A stretch of DNA of 61,566 bases, taken from Flavobacteriales bacterium CG_4_9_14_3_um_filter_40_17. GTDB taxonomy: Bacteria; Bacteroidota; Bacteroidia; Flavobacteriales; Flavobacteriaceae. The first letter of the stretch is position 1, and every line of letters begins with the position of its first letter. The position numbers were made by a program, and so were the translations under genes. Below are positions 33,933-42,635 of this stretch, piece by piece. The stretch covers positions 1 to 61,566 of the forward strand of contig PFUR01000022.1 in NCBI GenBank assembly GCA_002790195.1, written 5' to 3'. The notes below the pieces were generated by a model. That model made no database searches and had not been told where the DNA came from. It was given only the letters and a program-made list of their open reading frames with translations.

Positions 33933-34985
33933 ATGGCTATCAAGTTCAAACGGACATATCGTTTTGCTTTCAGAACTTCGATTTTTATCACCCTGATATT
34001 GACGTTCTCTTCTTTGTTTTTTCAATATTTTTTCTTGGAAATCACATGGTTATACACTATGGTTCAATGTATTGCCATTTTCCTCACCTCATTTTTCGTC
34101 ATTCAGTACCGCGTTGAAAATTTCATATACAAACGCATCAAAAAAATCTATGACGATGTATCGCTACTCGAATCGAGTAGTTTCCAAAGCCAGCCCGTAA
34201 CGACCGATATGGCAACCCTGTCCAAAGAAGTCAGGAAGTTTGCCGCTGACAAAAAGCTCGAAATAGAAGCACTCAAAATCAGGGAAAGCTACCGAAAAGA
34301 ATTTATCGGAAATATATCGCACGAACTCAAAACCCCATTGTTTACCGTTCAAGGTTACATACTGACCTTGCTTGACGGGAACATCAAGGATAAAAAAATC
34401 ATTCACAAATATTTGAAGCGTGCCAACTCGGGGGTGGAAAGGCTTATCTACATCGTCAACGATTTGGACATGATTACTAAACTCGAAACCGGCAATCTCA
34501 ATTTGAAGCAGCTGCCTTTTGATATTGTTGAATTGGTCAGAAACGTACTTGAATTGTTGGAAATGAAAGCTGCCAAAAGCGATATTACCCTCACGCTTGA
34601 TACCGATTATCCGGATCCGATCATGGTGAATGGTGATGTGGAACGCATCAAACAAGTGGTTACCAACTTGGTTGTCAACTCGATAAAGTACGGGAAGAAA
34701 GATGGCACGACAGAAATAAGCATTGAGAATTTAACCAAAAAGAAAATAATTGTCAGAATTACAGACAATGGCGAAGGCATCAAAAAAGAACATATACCGC
34801 GCCTGTTTGAGCGGTTTTTCCGTGTGGACAAAAGTGGTTCTCGCGAAGAAGGTGGATCGGGTTTGGGCCTCGCTATCGTGAAGCACATTATAGAAGCTCA
34901 CGGCGAAAAAATATACATCGAAAGCGAGTTTGGTGTAGGCTCCGAATTTTCATTTACCCTCGAAAAGGTGAAACAAACGGTCTAA
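33933..34985 (+). CDS. Two-component sensor histidine kinase
   Basis: A 350-residue inner-membrane kinase. Two transmembrane helices span about 13-33 and 40-58, with no large periplasmic domain between them, so it may sense within the membrane or via a partner. Then come a helical linker (70-120), the dimerisation/phosphoacceptor domain with H130 in FIGNISHELKTPLFTVQGYI, and the ATPase domain with N box (VVTNLVVNSIKYGKK), G1 (ITDNGEGIKKEHIPRLFERFFRVD) and G2 (GGSGLGLAIVKHIIEAHG). It is coupled to the response regulator (2-base gap). The C-terminal end overlaps the convergent glycosyltransferase gene by 36 bases. Confidence 0.93.
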   Translation: MAIKFKRTYRFAFRTSIFITLILTFSSLFFQYFFLEITWLYTMVQCIAIFLTSFFVIQYRVENFIYKRIKKIYDDVSLLESSSFQSQPVTTDMATLSKEVRKFAADKKLEIEALKIRESYRKEFIGNISHELKTPLFTVQGYILTLLDGNIKDKKIIHKYLKRANSGVERLIYIVNDLDMITKLETGNLNLKQLPFDIVELVRNVLELLEMKAAKSDITLTLDTDYPDPIMVNGDVERIKQVVTNLVVNSIKYGKKDGTTEISIENLTKKKIIVRITDNGEGIKKEHIPRLFERFFRVDKSGSREEGGSGLGLAIVKHIIEAHGEKIYIESEFGVGSEFSFTLEKVKQTV

Positions 34986-36014
34986 ATCTTCTGTCGGTTT
35001 CCCGAAATTTTTCAATCCGGTAAACAGCTCGGTTTTAGCCAAACTTTTGATGGAAAAATGCGCTTGTTTCGCAGACGGAACAATCCCTTTAAAATGAAGC
35101 CTTTCTGCCAAGTACTCCTGTTCGTACTGACCCGGGGTGGGAATAAAAAACGCCTTCTTCTCCAATTTTGCCAAGTCCATGATTGTGGTATAACCACTTC
35201 GGGAAAGCACCAAGTCACTGGCGTTTATCGCTTTTTCAAGTTCGCCGGAAGTCATAAAATTATAAACCGTTGTATTCAGAAAATTAAAAATCTCTTGTTT
35301 GGCCTCTATTTTGCCCCGGATAAACAAAACCTTGCCCTGATAACTCTTTATTTCATTAAAAAGTTTGTCTTCGAGCATGGTTCGCTGGGGTTCAGGACCC
35401 GAAAGTATCACCATTAAATCATAGATTTTTTCGGTATCGTTTTTCTCAAACCGGCTTAATGGCCCGATATATAAAATCTTGATATTCTTGTTTTTAAGAT
35501 GTCCTAATCGCCCGGAAAGATTGTCTGCTTCTTCAAAATCAGGAACCCAACATTCGTTAAATTTTTTGATAAACCAATGGTGCATTTTACTGGTAAGATA
35601 AGTTGTGTTTCCGGTAAGCACATTGAGTTGATGCGTGATAAAAATCGATGGAATCCTTTTATCGTAAACGCCCAGCCTGTTGTCTGATATGATTCCGTGT
35701 ATCTTGCCCTCATCGACCAACTGTTTGACAAATTTCCGTTCTCTCATAATAGCACAAATCATTTTTGGCATATCCAATAGGAGTTTTGATTTGAAGAACT
35801 TTCCGTTTTTGGCATATTCAATATTGTAGGAAGCCAACTCTATGCTGTCCAATTCCGGAAATTCTTTTTGCAACAGAGAAAGTGCTACTCCATCGGATGC
35901 CAACAACGGCCGGTAGCCGTTTTTGAGCAGTGCTCTGATGATGGGAATGCATCGGGTGGCGTGGCCAAGACCCCAGTTGAGAGGAGCTACTAAGATGGTT
36001 TTGCTGTGGTTCAT
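34950..36014 (-). CDS. GT28-like glycosyltransferase family protein (MurG-like fold)
   Basis: A 354-residue protein of the GT-B fold. The N-terminus MNHSKTILVAPLNWGLGHATRCIPIIRALLKNGYRPLLASDG has the glycosyltransferase family 28 substrate loop (GLGHATR), and the C-terminal domain has SGYTTIMDLAKLEKKAFFIPTPGQYEQEYLAE, the UDP-sugar binding region with the EQ and E residues typical of MurG-like enzymes. No signal peptide; peripheral cytoplasmic membrane location is likely. The acceptor is unknown; such Bacteroidota proteins are often annotated as UDP-GlcNAc-related transferases. The 3' end overlaps the sensor kinase gene by 36 bases, and the start faces trmB. Confidence 0.8.
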   Translation of the reverse strand: MNHSKTILVAPLNWGLGHATRCIPIIRALLKNGYRPLLASDGVALSLLQKEFPELDSIELASYNIEYAKNGKFFKSKLLLDMPKMICAIMRERKFVKQLVDEGKIHGIISDNRLGVYDKRIPSIFITHQLNVLTGNTTYLTSKMHHWFIKKFNECWVPDFEEADNLSGRLGHLKNKNIKILYIGPLSRFEKNDTEKIYDLMVILSGPEPQRTMLEDKLFNEIKSYQGKVLFIRGKIEAKQEIFNFLNTTVYNFMTSGELEKAINASDLVLSRSGYTTIMDLAKLEKKAFFIPTPGQYEQEYLAERLHFKGIVPSAKQAHFSIKSLAKTELFTGLKNFGKPTEDLDRLFHLFEGK

Positions 36015-36096
36015 CTAAAATTAATATAACAACAAAGATAATCGGCCTTTATCATCCGGATATTTCCTTAATTTTACCAAAATTTTAAATAACATC

Positions 36097-36771
36097 GTGG
36101 GAAGCAAAAATAAACTCAAGCGATTCAAAGAAAATTTAACTTTTTCAAATGTAGTTCAGCCCGAACGTTCGCTTTTGACGGACAATCGGTTCGCATTAAA
36201 GGGAAATTGGCTTCAGTCATTTTTTAAAAATAAAGGGGATCTTATTCTCGAGTTGGGTTGTGGCAAAGGCGAGTACACCCTTGCGATGGCTCGAAAATAT
36301 CCTGATAAAAATTTTATCGGCATCGACATCAAAGGTGCTCGTTTTTGGCGGGGCGCAAAGACGGCTTTGGAAGAAAATTTACCCAATGTCGCTTTCGTAC
36401 GAATCCAAATTGAGCTGATTGATAAGATCTTTGCAACAGATGAAGTCGCAGAAATTTGGATTACTTTCCCCGATCCGCAAATCAAATACAAACGCTCCAA
36501 ACACCGACTCACCAACCCGGTTTTTTTAGCACTGTACAAACGCATTTTAAAACCAAACGGATTGATTCATTTGAAAACAGACAGCGAGTTTATGCACGGC
36601 TATACCTTAGGTATTTTGCAGGGGCTTGGACATACAATCTCATACGCACACCACGACGTATATGGCAATACAGAAAGCCCTGAAATAGTGACTTCGGTTC
36701 AAACTTTTTATGAACAACAGTATTTGGAACAAAGAAAAGCCATCACGTATATCCGATTTAAACTCGATTGA
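36097..36771 (+). CDS. trmB: tRNA (guanine-N7)-methyltransferase
   Basis: A 224-residue SAM-dependent enzyme that methylates G46 in the variable loop of tRNA. The SAM motif is LILELGCGKGEYTLAMARKYPDKNFIGIDIKGARFWRGAK, followed by the family's catalytic IWITFPDPQIKYKRSKHRLTNPVFL, and HLKTDSEFMHGYT. It begins with a GTG codon (36097-36099), which fits the TrmB N-terminus. A TAATTTTA element just upstream may be its promoter. The LysE-like gene starts 3 bases after its stop and is probably cotranscribed. Confidence 0.93.
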   Translation: MGSKNKLKRFKENLTFSNVVQPERSLLTDNRFALKGNWLQSFFKNKGDLILELGCGKGEYTLAMARKYPDKNFIGIDIKGARFWRGAKTALEENLPNVAFVRIQIELIDKIFATDEVAEIWITFPDPQIKYKRSKHRLTNPVFLALYKRILKPNGLIHLKTDSEFMHGYTLGILQGLGHTISYAHHDVYGNTESPEIVTSVQTFYEQQYLEQRKAITYIRFKLD

Positions 36772-36773
36772 AC

Positions 36774-37394
36774 ATGAATTTTATTTGGCATTTGGTATTG
36801 GGGATTATTTTGTCTGGTATTGGGGTTATCCCGCCCGGAATGCTCAATATGAATGTGGCAAAAATAACCATCAAAGACGGCAAATCCAGGGCTTTGATGT
36901 TTGCCTTAGGTGCATCGTTGGTGGTCAGTATTCAATCGACTATCGGGCTTTTCTTTGCCAAATTTCTCAACAGCCGGACTGATTGGGTGGACAATCTTCA
37001 ACGATTTGGGCTGCTGATACTTGTGATTTTAGCCATTTACTTTTTGACCGTTGCCTCTTATCAGAAAAAAAAACCGAAAAGCAAGCTCGTCCGCAGCAAG
37101 AGAAGCCGGTTCTTGTTAGGAATTTTTTTGTCGGTTGTCAATGTTTTTCCCATTCCTTTCTACGCTTTTATCAGCGTCACGATGGCTTCTTTCAGCTGGT
37201 TTTTGTTTGAACAACCCAATACGGCAGCCTTTGTGGTTGGTACTTCAATTGGCACTTTTTTAATGTTGTATGTCTATATTTTATTTGCCAAGAACATCGC
37301 ATCCAAAAGCGAGCGATTTATTAAAAACATGAATTTGATTATCGGGATTATCGCGGCTTTGGCGGCTCTGATAACTTTGTTTAAACTTTTATAA
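36774..37394 (+). CDS. LysE/RhtB-like exporter family membrane protein
   Basis: A 206-residue integral membrane protein with about six predicted helices. The N-terminal block HLVLGIILSGIGVIPPGMLNMNVAKITIKDGKSRALMFALGA, with the PPG and ... GxxxxG pattern, recalls the LysE family of amino-acid exporters. A basic loop (KKKPKSKLVRSKRSR) sits between helices 3 and 4, consistent with the family topology. Substrate unknown. I start at the ATG at 36774; the gene follows trmB by 3 bases, and the MGMT-like gene begins 8 bases after it, so these three genes form a likely operon. Confidence 0.78.
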   Translation: MNFIWHLVLGIILSGIGVIPPGMLNMNVAKITIKDGKSRALMFALGASLVVSIQSTIGLFFAKFLNSRTDWVDNLQRFGLLILVILAIYFLTVASYQKKKPKSKLVRSKRSRFLLGIFLSVVNVFPIPFYAFISVTMASFSWFLFEQPNTAAFVVGTSIGTFLMLYVYILFAKNIASKSERFIKNMNLIIGIIAALAALITLFKLL

Positions 37395-37401
37395 AACCGG
37401 A

Positions 37402-37743
37402 ATGGAAGCTAACTTTTTCGACCGGGTATATGAGGTCGTCAGACAAATTCCGGAAGGTAAAGTAACCAGCTATGGAGCAATTGCCACTTATTTAGGAACC
37501 GGAAAATCTGCACGTATAGTCGGCTGGGCAATGAATGCCGCACATGCTTTGGAAGATGTCCCCGCGCACAGGGTTGTAAACCGATTAGGGATGCTCACCG
37601 GAAAGCATCATTTTTCGGGCATCAACCTGATGCAGCAACTCCTCGAATCGGAAGGTTTGACTGTCAAAAATGATGAAATCGTCAATTTTTCAAAACACTT
37701 TTGGAATCCAACGACAGAACTTAAAACCCATCGAGATTTGTAA
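37402..37743 (+). CDS. Alkyltransferase-like protein (ATL) with Ala in place of the active-site Cys
   Basis: A 113-residue protein of the MGMT/Ada C-terminal fold. The DNA-binding helix and tyrosine/arginine of the family are visible (KVTSYGAIATYLGTGKSARIVG; Y24 and the Arg-finger R38). The active-site PCHRV of O6-alkylguanine methyltransferases reads PAHRV here (A55), so it cannot take the alkyl group onto Cys. Family members with this change (ATLs) bind alkylated guanine and pass it to nucleotide excision repair. It lacks the N-terminal domain of Ada or Ogt. It is the last gene of the trmB-LysE-ATL run, with the arsenic operon following. Confidence 0.85.
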   Translation: MEANFFDRVYEVVRQIPEGKVTSYGAIATYLGTGKSARIVGWAMNAAHALEDVPAHRVVNRLGMLTGKHHFSGINLMQQLLESEGLTVKNDEIVNFSKHFWNPTTELKTHRDL

Positions 37744-37825
37744 ATTTTGAAAGGAAGTAAAGTGCAATCCCTGTATTTTTTTTAAAAAAATTCGTTTTTT
37801 TTCAATTGTAAATCTATTTATCGTA

Positions 37826-37837
37826 ATATTGCAATAT
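37826..37837. promoter_or_regulatory. Palindromic operator-promoter overlap in front of arsR
   Basis: ATATTGCAATAT is a perfect 12-bp palindrome, centred between 37831 and 37832, 12 bases upstream of the arsR ATG at 37850. It coincides with TAATATTG (37824-37831), a 7/8 match to the TAnnTTTG element. Operators of ArsR repressors are dyads overlapping the promoter, so self-repression is the natural reading. Confidence 0.6.
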
Positions 37838-37849
37838 ATAAATTTAGCT

Positions 37850-38185
37850 ATGGGGCTTACTAAGAAAGAATTGTTTACGAAAGAGCAGAATGAACTGGCA
37901 CAATTGGCCAAATCCTTGGCTCATCCGGCTCGGGTGGCGATACTTCAGTACTTGCTGAAAGCCAACTCCTGCATCAACGGCGACTTGGTGCAGGAACTGG
38001 GCTTGGCACAACCTACCATCAGCCAGCATTTGCGGGAATTAAAAGAAATAGGGCTCATTCAAGGAACCATCGAAGGCGTTACCGTAAACTATTGTATTCA
38101 TCCCAAAAAATGGACAGAAATACAAGCACTTTTTGAACAATTTTTCAATCAATATCAATATACAAATCAAGCAGACTGTTGTTGA
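37850..38185 (+). CDS. arsR: ArsR/SmtB-family arsenic-responsive transcriptional repressor
   Basis: A 111-residue winged-helix repressor. The core is AQLAKSLAHPARVAILQYLLKANSCINGDLVQELGLAQPTISQHLRELKEIGLIQGTIEGVTVNYC, a typical ArsR fold. The classic CVC arsenite site in the recognition helix is missing (ELGLAQ instead). The cysteines are C41, C82 and a C-terminal pair C110-C111, recalling ArsR types that bind As(III) with C-terminal cysteines. I start at the ATG at 37850 because the upstream start (37829) overlaps the operator and promoter. It is first in the operon arsR-arsM-arsC-acr3. Confidence 0.88.
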   Translation: MGLTKKELFTKEQNELAQLAKSLAHPARVAILQYLLKANSCINGDLVQELGLAQPTISQHLRELKEIGLIQGTIEGVTVNYCIHPKKWTEIQALFEQFFNQYQYTNQADCC

Positions 38186-38258
38186 TTGGAATCGGAAGCA
38201 GGAAGCGGAAATTTTATTTTTAAAACCAGCAAACAAGAAACCCGAAATTTTTTTAAAC

Positions 38259-39143
38259 ATGAAAACGACAGAAGAAGAGCTCAAAAAAATTGTACAAAAA
38301 AAGTACGCATTGATTGCGGAACAACCCAAATCGTTCAATCAATCCTCGTGTTGTGGTGCGGAAAATTCATCTCATAAGGTATATAACATCATGATGGATG
38401 ATTATAACGCGGTCGAAGGCTATGTCGACGAAGCCGATTTGGGCTTGGGATGTGGTTTGCCGACACAATTTGCACAAATACAGCCCGGCGACACCGTTCT
38501 CGATTTGGGTTCGGGTGCGGGTAACGATTGTTTTGTTGCCCGGCATGAAACTAGAGAAACCGGCAAAGTCATCGGGGTTGATTTCACCGATGTGATGATT
38601 GAAAAGGCGAGAGTCAACGCCGATAAATTTGGCTTCAACAATGTCGAGTTCCGCTTTGGGGATATCGATAATTTACCGGTTTCAAACAAAATCATCGATG
38701 TGGTTGTGAGCAATTGCGTATTAAACTTGGTTCCCGACAAGCCCAAAGTTTTCAGTGAAATGTATCGCGTCCTCAAGCCCGGTGGCCATTTCAGTGTTTC
38801 GGATATCGTGTTGGTTGGCGGCCTGCCCAAAGCGCTTCGAGAAGATGCCGAAATGTATGCGGGTTGCGTTGCCGGAGCCATCCAAAAAGACACGTACCTA
38901 AAATACATACAGGATGCAGGATTCAAAGAGGTTTCCATTCAAAAAGAAAAACCCATTTCGCTTCCCGATGATATTCTCGGCAAATACCTGAATCCGAAAG
39001 AAATCGAAGCATTTCAAAAACATGAACATGGAATTTTCAGCATTACGGTTTTTGGAAAAAAACCCGGCTCAACAGGCAAAAAGAAAGCCAATATTTCCGA
39101 AATCTCAGAAACAAAATACAGACCCAATTCGGGTTGTTGTTAA
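38259..39143 (+). CDS. arsM: Arsenite S-adenosylmethionine methyltransferase
   Basis: A 294-residue SAM methyltransferase that converts As(III) to methylated, partly volatile forms. The SAM motif is TVLDLGSGAGNDCFVARHETRETGKVIGVDFTDVMI. Cysteines expected to bind As(III) are present in GLGCGLP (C65), SNCVLNL (C153) and YAGCVAGA (C203). Extra thiols are SSCCGAE (C31-C32) near the N-terminus and a C-terminal CC (C293-C294). I start at the ATG at 38259 because the longer frame from 38133 overlaps arsR out of frame and is unlike the family. The length is typical. It is the second gene of the arsenic operon. Confidence 0.92.
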   Translation: MKTTEEELKKIVQKKYALIAEQPKSFNQSSCCGAENSSHKVYNIMMDDYNAVEGYVDEADLGLGCGLPTQFAQIQPGDTVLDLGSGAGNDCFVARHETRETGKVIGVDFTDVMIEKARVNADKFGFNNVEFRFGDIDNLPVSNKIIDVVVSNCVLNLVPDKPKVFSEMYRVLKPGGHFSVSDIVLVGGLPKALREDAEMYAGCVAGAIQKDTYLKYIQDAGFKEVSIQKEKPISLPDDILGKYLNPKEIEAFQKHEHGIFSITVFGKKPGSTGKKKANISEISETKYRPNSGCC

Positions 39144-39159
39144 TTTAAAATGCGAGGCA

Positions 39160-39789
39160 ATGGGTTTGCATAAATCGATTTTATTGACCAAATTGCAACA
39201 TTCAATTCAAGCGGTTTCTAAAAATAAAGTTTCGAAGCCCCGGAGAGAAATTCTTCAGCCTTTGCTTGGTTACATTCAACACAAAATAGATAACAAAGAA
39301 GCTGTAAACCTGCACTTTATCTGCACGCACAATTCCCGGAGAAGCCAGTTTGCGCAAATCTGGGCGCAAACCATGGCGTATTATTTTGGCTTAGAAACTC
39401 ATTGTTTTTCAGGCGGTGTGGAAGTAACTGCTTTTAACGAAAGAGCGGTAGAAACCCTTGTCAGAGCGGGTTTTCAGGTTCAAAAAAATGAGCATCCGGA
39501 AAATCCCATTTATCAGGTATTTTATGTGAAAGGGAAAAGCCCGATGCTCGCTTTTTCAAAATTGGTAGAAGATCCCATAAATCCAAATTTCGGTTTTGCC
39601 GCCATCATGACTTGCACACATGCCGATGAAAATTGCCCTGTTGTATTCGGTGCTGAAATGCGCATCCCAATCAGATATAACGACCCGAAAGCTTTTGATG
39701 ATACACCTCAAGAAAATCTAAAATACGATGAATGCTCCGAGCAAATCGCCTCTGAAATGTATTGGGTTTTTTCGAAAATAAACAGTTGA
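39160..39789 (+). CDS. Thioredoxin-linked arsenate reductase-like protein (LMW-PTP type)
   Basis: A 209-residue protein of the low-molecular-weight phosphatase/ArsC fold, with a ~50-residue N-terminal extension. The P-loop CX5R is C55-THNSR-R61 (CTHNSRRSQ). A second pair, C152 and C159 in MTCTHADENCP, has the CX6C spacing of the C82/C89 redox cysteines of pI258-type ArsC, and FDDTP follows as in that family. In such enzymes arsenate is reduced with electrons from thioredoxin. I start at the ATG at 39160; the longer frame (39022) overlaps arsM and is not like the family. It sits between arsM and acr3. Confidence 0.85.
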   Translation: MGLHKSILLTKLQHSIQAVSKNKVSKPRREILQPLLGYIQHKIDNKEAVNLHFICTHNSRRSQFAQIWAQTMAYYFGLETHCFSGGVEVTAFNERAVETLVRAGFQVQKNEHPENPIYQVFYVKGKSPMLAFSKLVEDPINPNFGFAAIMTCTHADENCPVVFGAEMRIPIRYNDPKAFDDTPQENLKYDECSEQIASEMYWVFSKINS

Positions 39790-39852
39790 TTCATAAATTT
39801 TGGATTATGACAACTTAATACTTAACACTCAAAACTTAATCTATAAAAAACC

Positions 39853-40890
39853 ATGAAGCATTTAAGTTTTCTAGACCGATTCCTCACCCTTTGGATTTTT
39901 TTAGCCATGGGAATTGGGGTATCCATCGGTTATTTTTATCCATCTTCTGCCGATGTAATCGATTCGTTTAGCAAGGGTTCAACCAACATTCCCATTGCCA
40001 TCGGGTTGATTTTGATGATGTATCCGCCTTTGGCAAAGGTGGATTACAAACTTTTACCGATGGTATTCAAAAATGTCAAAATATTAGCGGTTTCATTGGT
40101 CCTAAATTGGATAATCGGCCCCATCTTGATGTTTGTCCTGGCAATCGTTTTTCTCCACGACTATCCCGAATACATGGTTGGGCTTATCCTGATTGGCCTT
40201 GCCAGATGCATTGCCATGGTGCTGGTTTGGAACGATTTGGCCGAAGGTAGCAGCGAATACGGTGCAGGTTTGGTCGCTTTAAACAGTGTTTTTCAGGTAT
40301 TCGGCTATAGTTTTTACGCTTGGATTTTCATTACCGTTCTCCCACCATATTTTGGTTTTGAAGGTGCCTTGGTCGAAATTTCCATTGCAACTATTGCAGA
40401 AAGTGTCGCTATTTATCTTGGGATTCCTTTTTTGATGGGACTTTTAAGCCGATTTATTTTAGTAAAATTAAAAGGAAAAACTTGGTATAAAAACAAATTT
40501 ATTCCAACAATTTCACCCCTAACGCTGATTGCTTTGTTGTTTACCATAGTGGTAATGTTTTCACTCAAAGGGGAGCTAATTGTCCAAATTCCGATGGATG
40601 TATTAACCATTGCTATTCCACTATTAATATATTTTGCCGTGATGTTTTTCATCGGATTTTTTGTAACAAAAGCGAGTGGCGCAAGCTATGATAAAAATGT
40701 AGCCGTAGCCTTCACAGCAGCCGGGAATAATTTTGAGTTGGCAATTGCTGTCGCGATTGCTGTTTTTGGACTGAACTCCGGGCAAGCTTTTACGGGGGTT
40801 ATTGGGCCTTTGGTAGAAGTGCCCGCACTCATTTTGTTGGTAAGGGTAGCATTTTGGTTGAGGTCACAATATTACGGCAAGACAATCTAA
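39853..40890 (+). CDS. ACR3-family arsenite efflux permease
   Basis: A 345-residue inner membrane protein with ten predicted helices, of the bile acid/arsenite transporter (BART) superfamily. [30 protein letters not shown] at the start and the conserved Cys in [37 protein letters not shown] are hallmarks of ACR3 efflux proteins. ETEs in the second half ([29 protein letters not shown]) complete the family match. It exports arsenite using the proton motive force. It is the fourth gene of arsR-arsM-arsC-acr3, after a 63-base gap. Confidence 0.94.
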   Translation: MKHLSFLDRFLTLWIFLAMGIGVSIGYFYPSSADVIDSFSKGSTNIPIAIGLILMMYPPLAKVDYKLLPMVFKNVKILAVSLVLNWIIGPILMFVLAIVFLHDYPEYMVGLILIGLARCIAMVLVWNDLAEGSSEYGAGLVALNSVFQVFGYSFYAWIFITVLPPYFGFEGALVEISIATIAESVAIYLGIPFLMGLLSRFILVKLKGKTWYKNKFIPTISPLTLIALLFTIVVMFSLKGELIVQIPMDVLTIAIPLLIYFAVMFFIGFFVTKASGASYDKNVAVAFTAAGNNFELAIAVAIAVFGLNSGQAFTGVIGPLVEVPALILLVRVAFWLRSQYYGKTI

Positions 40891-40930
40891 TCTCGATGTC
40901 TTTTTACTTGATTATTACACGCTTGAAATT

Positions 40931-42619
40931 TCACATCTCCACAAAATGCACTTGGTCAATGCCCGGGTGCTCAATGGTTTTTTCCTGGCCGGAAGGAAAG
41001 ATGATTTTTAAGGTTTTAACACTCGTGGCGTTGCCAAGCCCAAAGGTCAGGGCGGCTGTTTGATCGCTGCTCAGACCTTCGCCGATGGCATACACATCGG
41101 TCAACGTTTTCCCGCCTATGGTTTCTACAACCACTTTTGCGCCGATATAATCCGCGTTTTCGGGAAAGCGGACGCAGAGGTAATGATGTGTCCCGCCTTT
41201 GTTGATGTGTGCTTGAACCGGCCCGTCTAAGTTGGCATAAATCAAATCGGGATAACCGTCCAAGTTAAAATCGCCTGTCAAGGGTGTGATGGCGTAGTTT
41301 TTATTGATGACTCCCGATTGGTCTTCCGTAGCTCCAAAAGTACCATCGGGCCGTTGAAGGAGAAAGCGGCAAGGCAGCTTGAACAATTTGTGCGGCGGAA
41401 AATCTACATAATTCTCCGCAACCACCAAATCCTGCAATCCGTCTAAGTTGAAGTCCTGAAAAACAGCGCCCCATGAAAATTCAAAATCCGCAATTTTTGT
41501 CTCTTTGGCAGTATCTGTAAATTTGAAATTCCGATCGTTTCGGAGCAAAATCCATTCGCCTACAAATTCGTCATTTTCAGCTAAATCGCCTCTTGCCAAA
41601 AAGGAGGGGACAGAACTCCCGGTATTGGAGAAAAAGAAATCGATCAACCCGTCGTTGTTGTAATCGCCCATGGCAATCCCCATCGGATAGGCATATTTTC
41701 CGGTGAGCGGATTGGGCATCAATTGAAAGGTTTTGCCGTCTAAGTTTTTATAAGTCCTCGCTTCGCCCGTGTCGTAGGCTACCACCAAATCTAAAAAACG
41801 GTCGTTGTCGATGTCCACAAAAATCGCCTGAAAAGTATTGTGGATGTAGGCCAAGCCTGCTTCATCGGTAATATCTTTAAAAGTGTTGTCTCCATTGTTT
41901 TGCAGCAACAAACTCGATGCGCCGTAGTTGGTATCTTTAAAAATGGTTTGCCCCTCCATTTTGCTTAATGGGATGTAATTGCACAGAAAAATATCGGCGT
42001 GTCCGTCTTTGTTGTAATCGCCGACGGTTAGGGTAGCCGCGGTTGATTTATCGTTCAATTTTACGTCTATTTTTCGTGCTTCAAATGACTTTCCGGTGTT
42101 GCGATACCACAGAATTCCGTAGTCTCCGGTCAGGAGCAAATCGGTCAGGCCGTCCTTGTCCAAGTCGAAAGAAACTGCGCCCAACGTGGTAGTTTGTTTG
42201 GGCTTTTTGGGTAGATTTACTTGTGCGGAAATATCGATAAACCCGGTTTCGGTATATTTGAACAATGCATCTTCTTGTGTCACACCACCACCGACAAATA
42301 CTTCATCGATGCCGTCATTGTCTATGTCAATCAGGGCGGAAGCCATCAGCGGAAGCGACTTTTTGTTGTCAAAAGTATTGGTAAAAGCAAACGGGATTTG
42401 GCTAAAAGACGGGATTTCTTCCTCCGGGATCGTGTAGTCGCAGGAAGCAAAATTTTTCCCGTAGTCCTTGTCTGGCACCTCGTTGCCTTCACAACTTCCG
42501 GCAAATCTTCCCCATTGAATGTCCTGATAGGGATTGGAAGCATCTGATTTAAAAAACCACAAGACAAAAATGAAGGCAATGATGAGTATTGAACCAACTG
42601 CTATGATAATTTTTTTCAT
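40931..42619 (-). CDS. FG-GAP/VCBS repeat protein with C-terminal ASPIC/UnbV domain
   Basis: A 562-residue exported protein. A membrane anchor or signal segment (residues 1-24) is followed by a beta-propeller made of FG-GAP/VCBS repeats with calcium-binding-like turns (DIDNDGIDEVFVGG, DLDKDGLTDLLLTG, DYNKDGHADIFLCN, DYNNDGLIDFFFSN, DFNLDGLQDLVVAE, DFNLDGYPDLIYAN). The last ~70 residues (VVVETIGGKTLTDVYAIGEGLSSDQTAALTFGLG) match the ASPIC/UnbV domain. This resembles cartilage acidic protein 1-like proteins. No T9SS tail, so it is likely anchored. It follows 16 bases after the membrane protein gene at 42636-43301, in an operon. Confidence 0.88.
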   Translation of the reverse strand: MKKIIIAVGSILIIAFIFVLWFFKSDASNPYQDIQWGRFAGSCEGNEVPDKDYGKNFASCDYTIPEEEIPSFSQIPFAFTNTFDNKKSLPLMASALIDIDNDGIDEVFVGGGVTQEDALFKYTETGFIDISAQVNLPKKPKQTTTLGAVSFDLDKDGLTDLLLTGDYGILWYRNTGKSFEARKIDVKLNDKSTAATLTVGDYNKDGHADIFLCNYIPLSKMEGQTIFKDTNYGASSLLLQNNGDNTFKDITDEAGLAYIHNTFQAIFVDIDNDRFLDLVVAYDTGEARTYKNLDGKTFQLMPNPLTGKYAYPMGIAMGDYNNDGLIDFFFSNTGSSVPSFLARGDLAENDEFVGEWILLRNDRNFKFTDTAKETKIADFEFSWGAVFQDFNLDGLQDLVVAENYVDFPPHKLFKLPCRFLLQRPDGTFGATEDQSGVINKNYAITPLTGDFNLDGYPDLIYANLDGPVQAHINKGGTHHYLCVRFPENADYIGAKVVVETIGGKTLTDVYAIGEGLSSDQTAALTFGLGNATSVKTLKIIFPSGQEKTIEHPGIDQVHFVEM

Positions 42620-42635
42620 TAGATAAATTTTGAGT

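Noticed and set aside
38133-38258. Longer start for ArsM overlapping arsR
   Set aside because: Out-of-frame overlap with arsR, and no family similarity in the extra residues.
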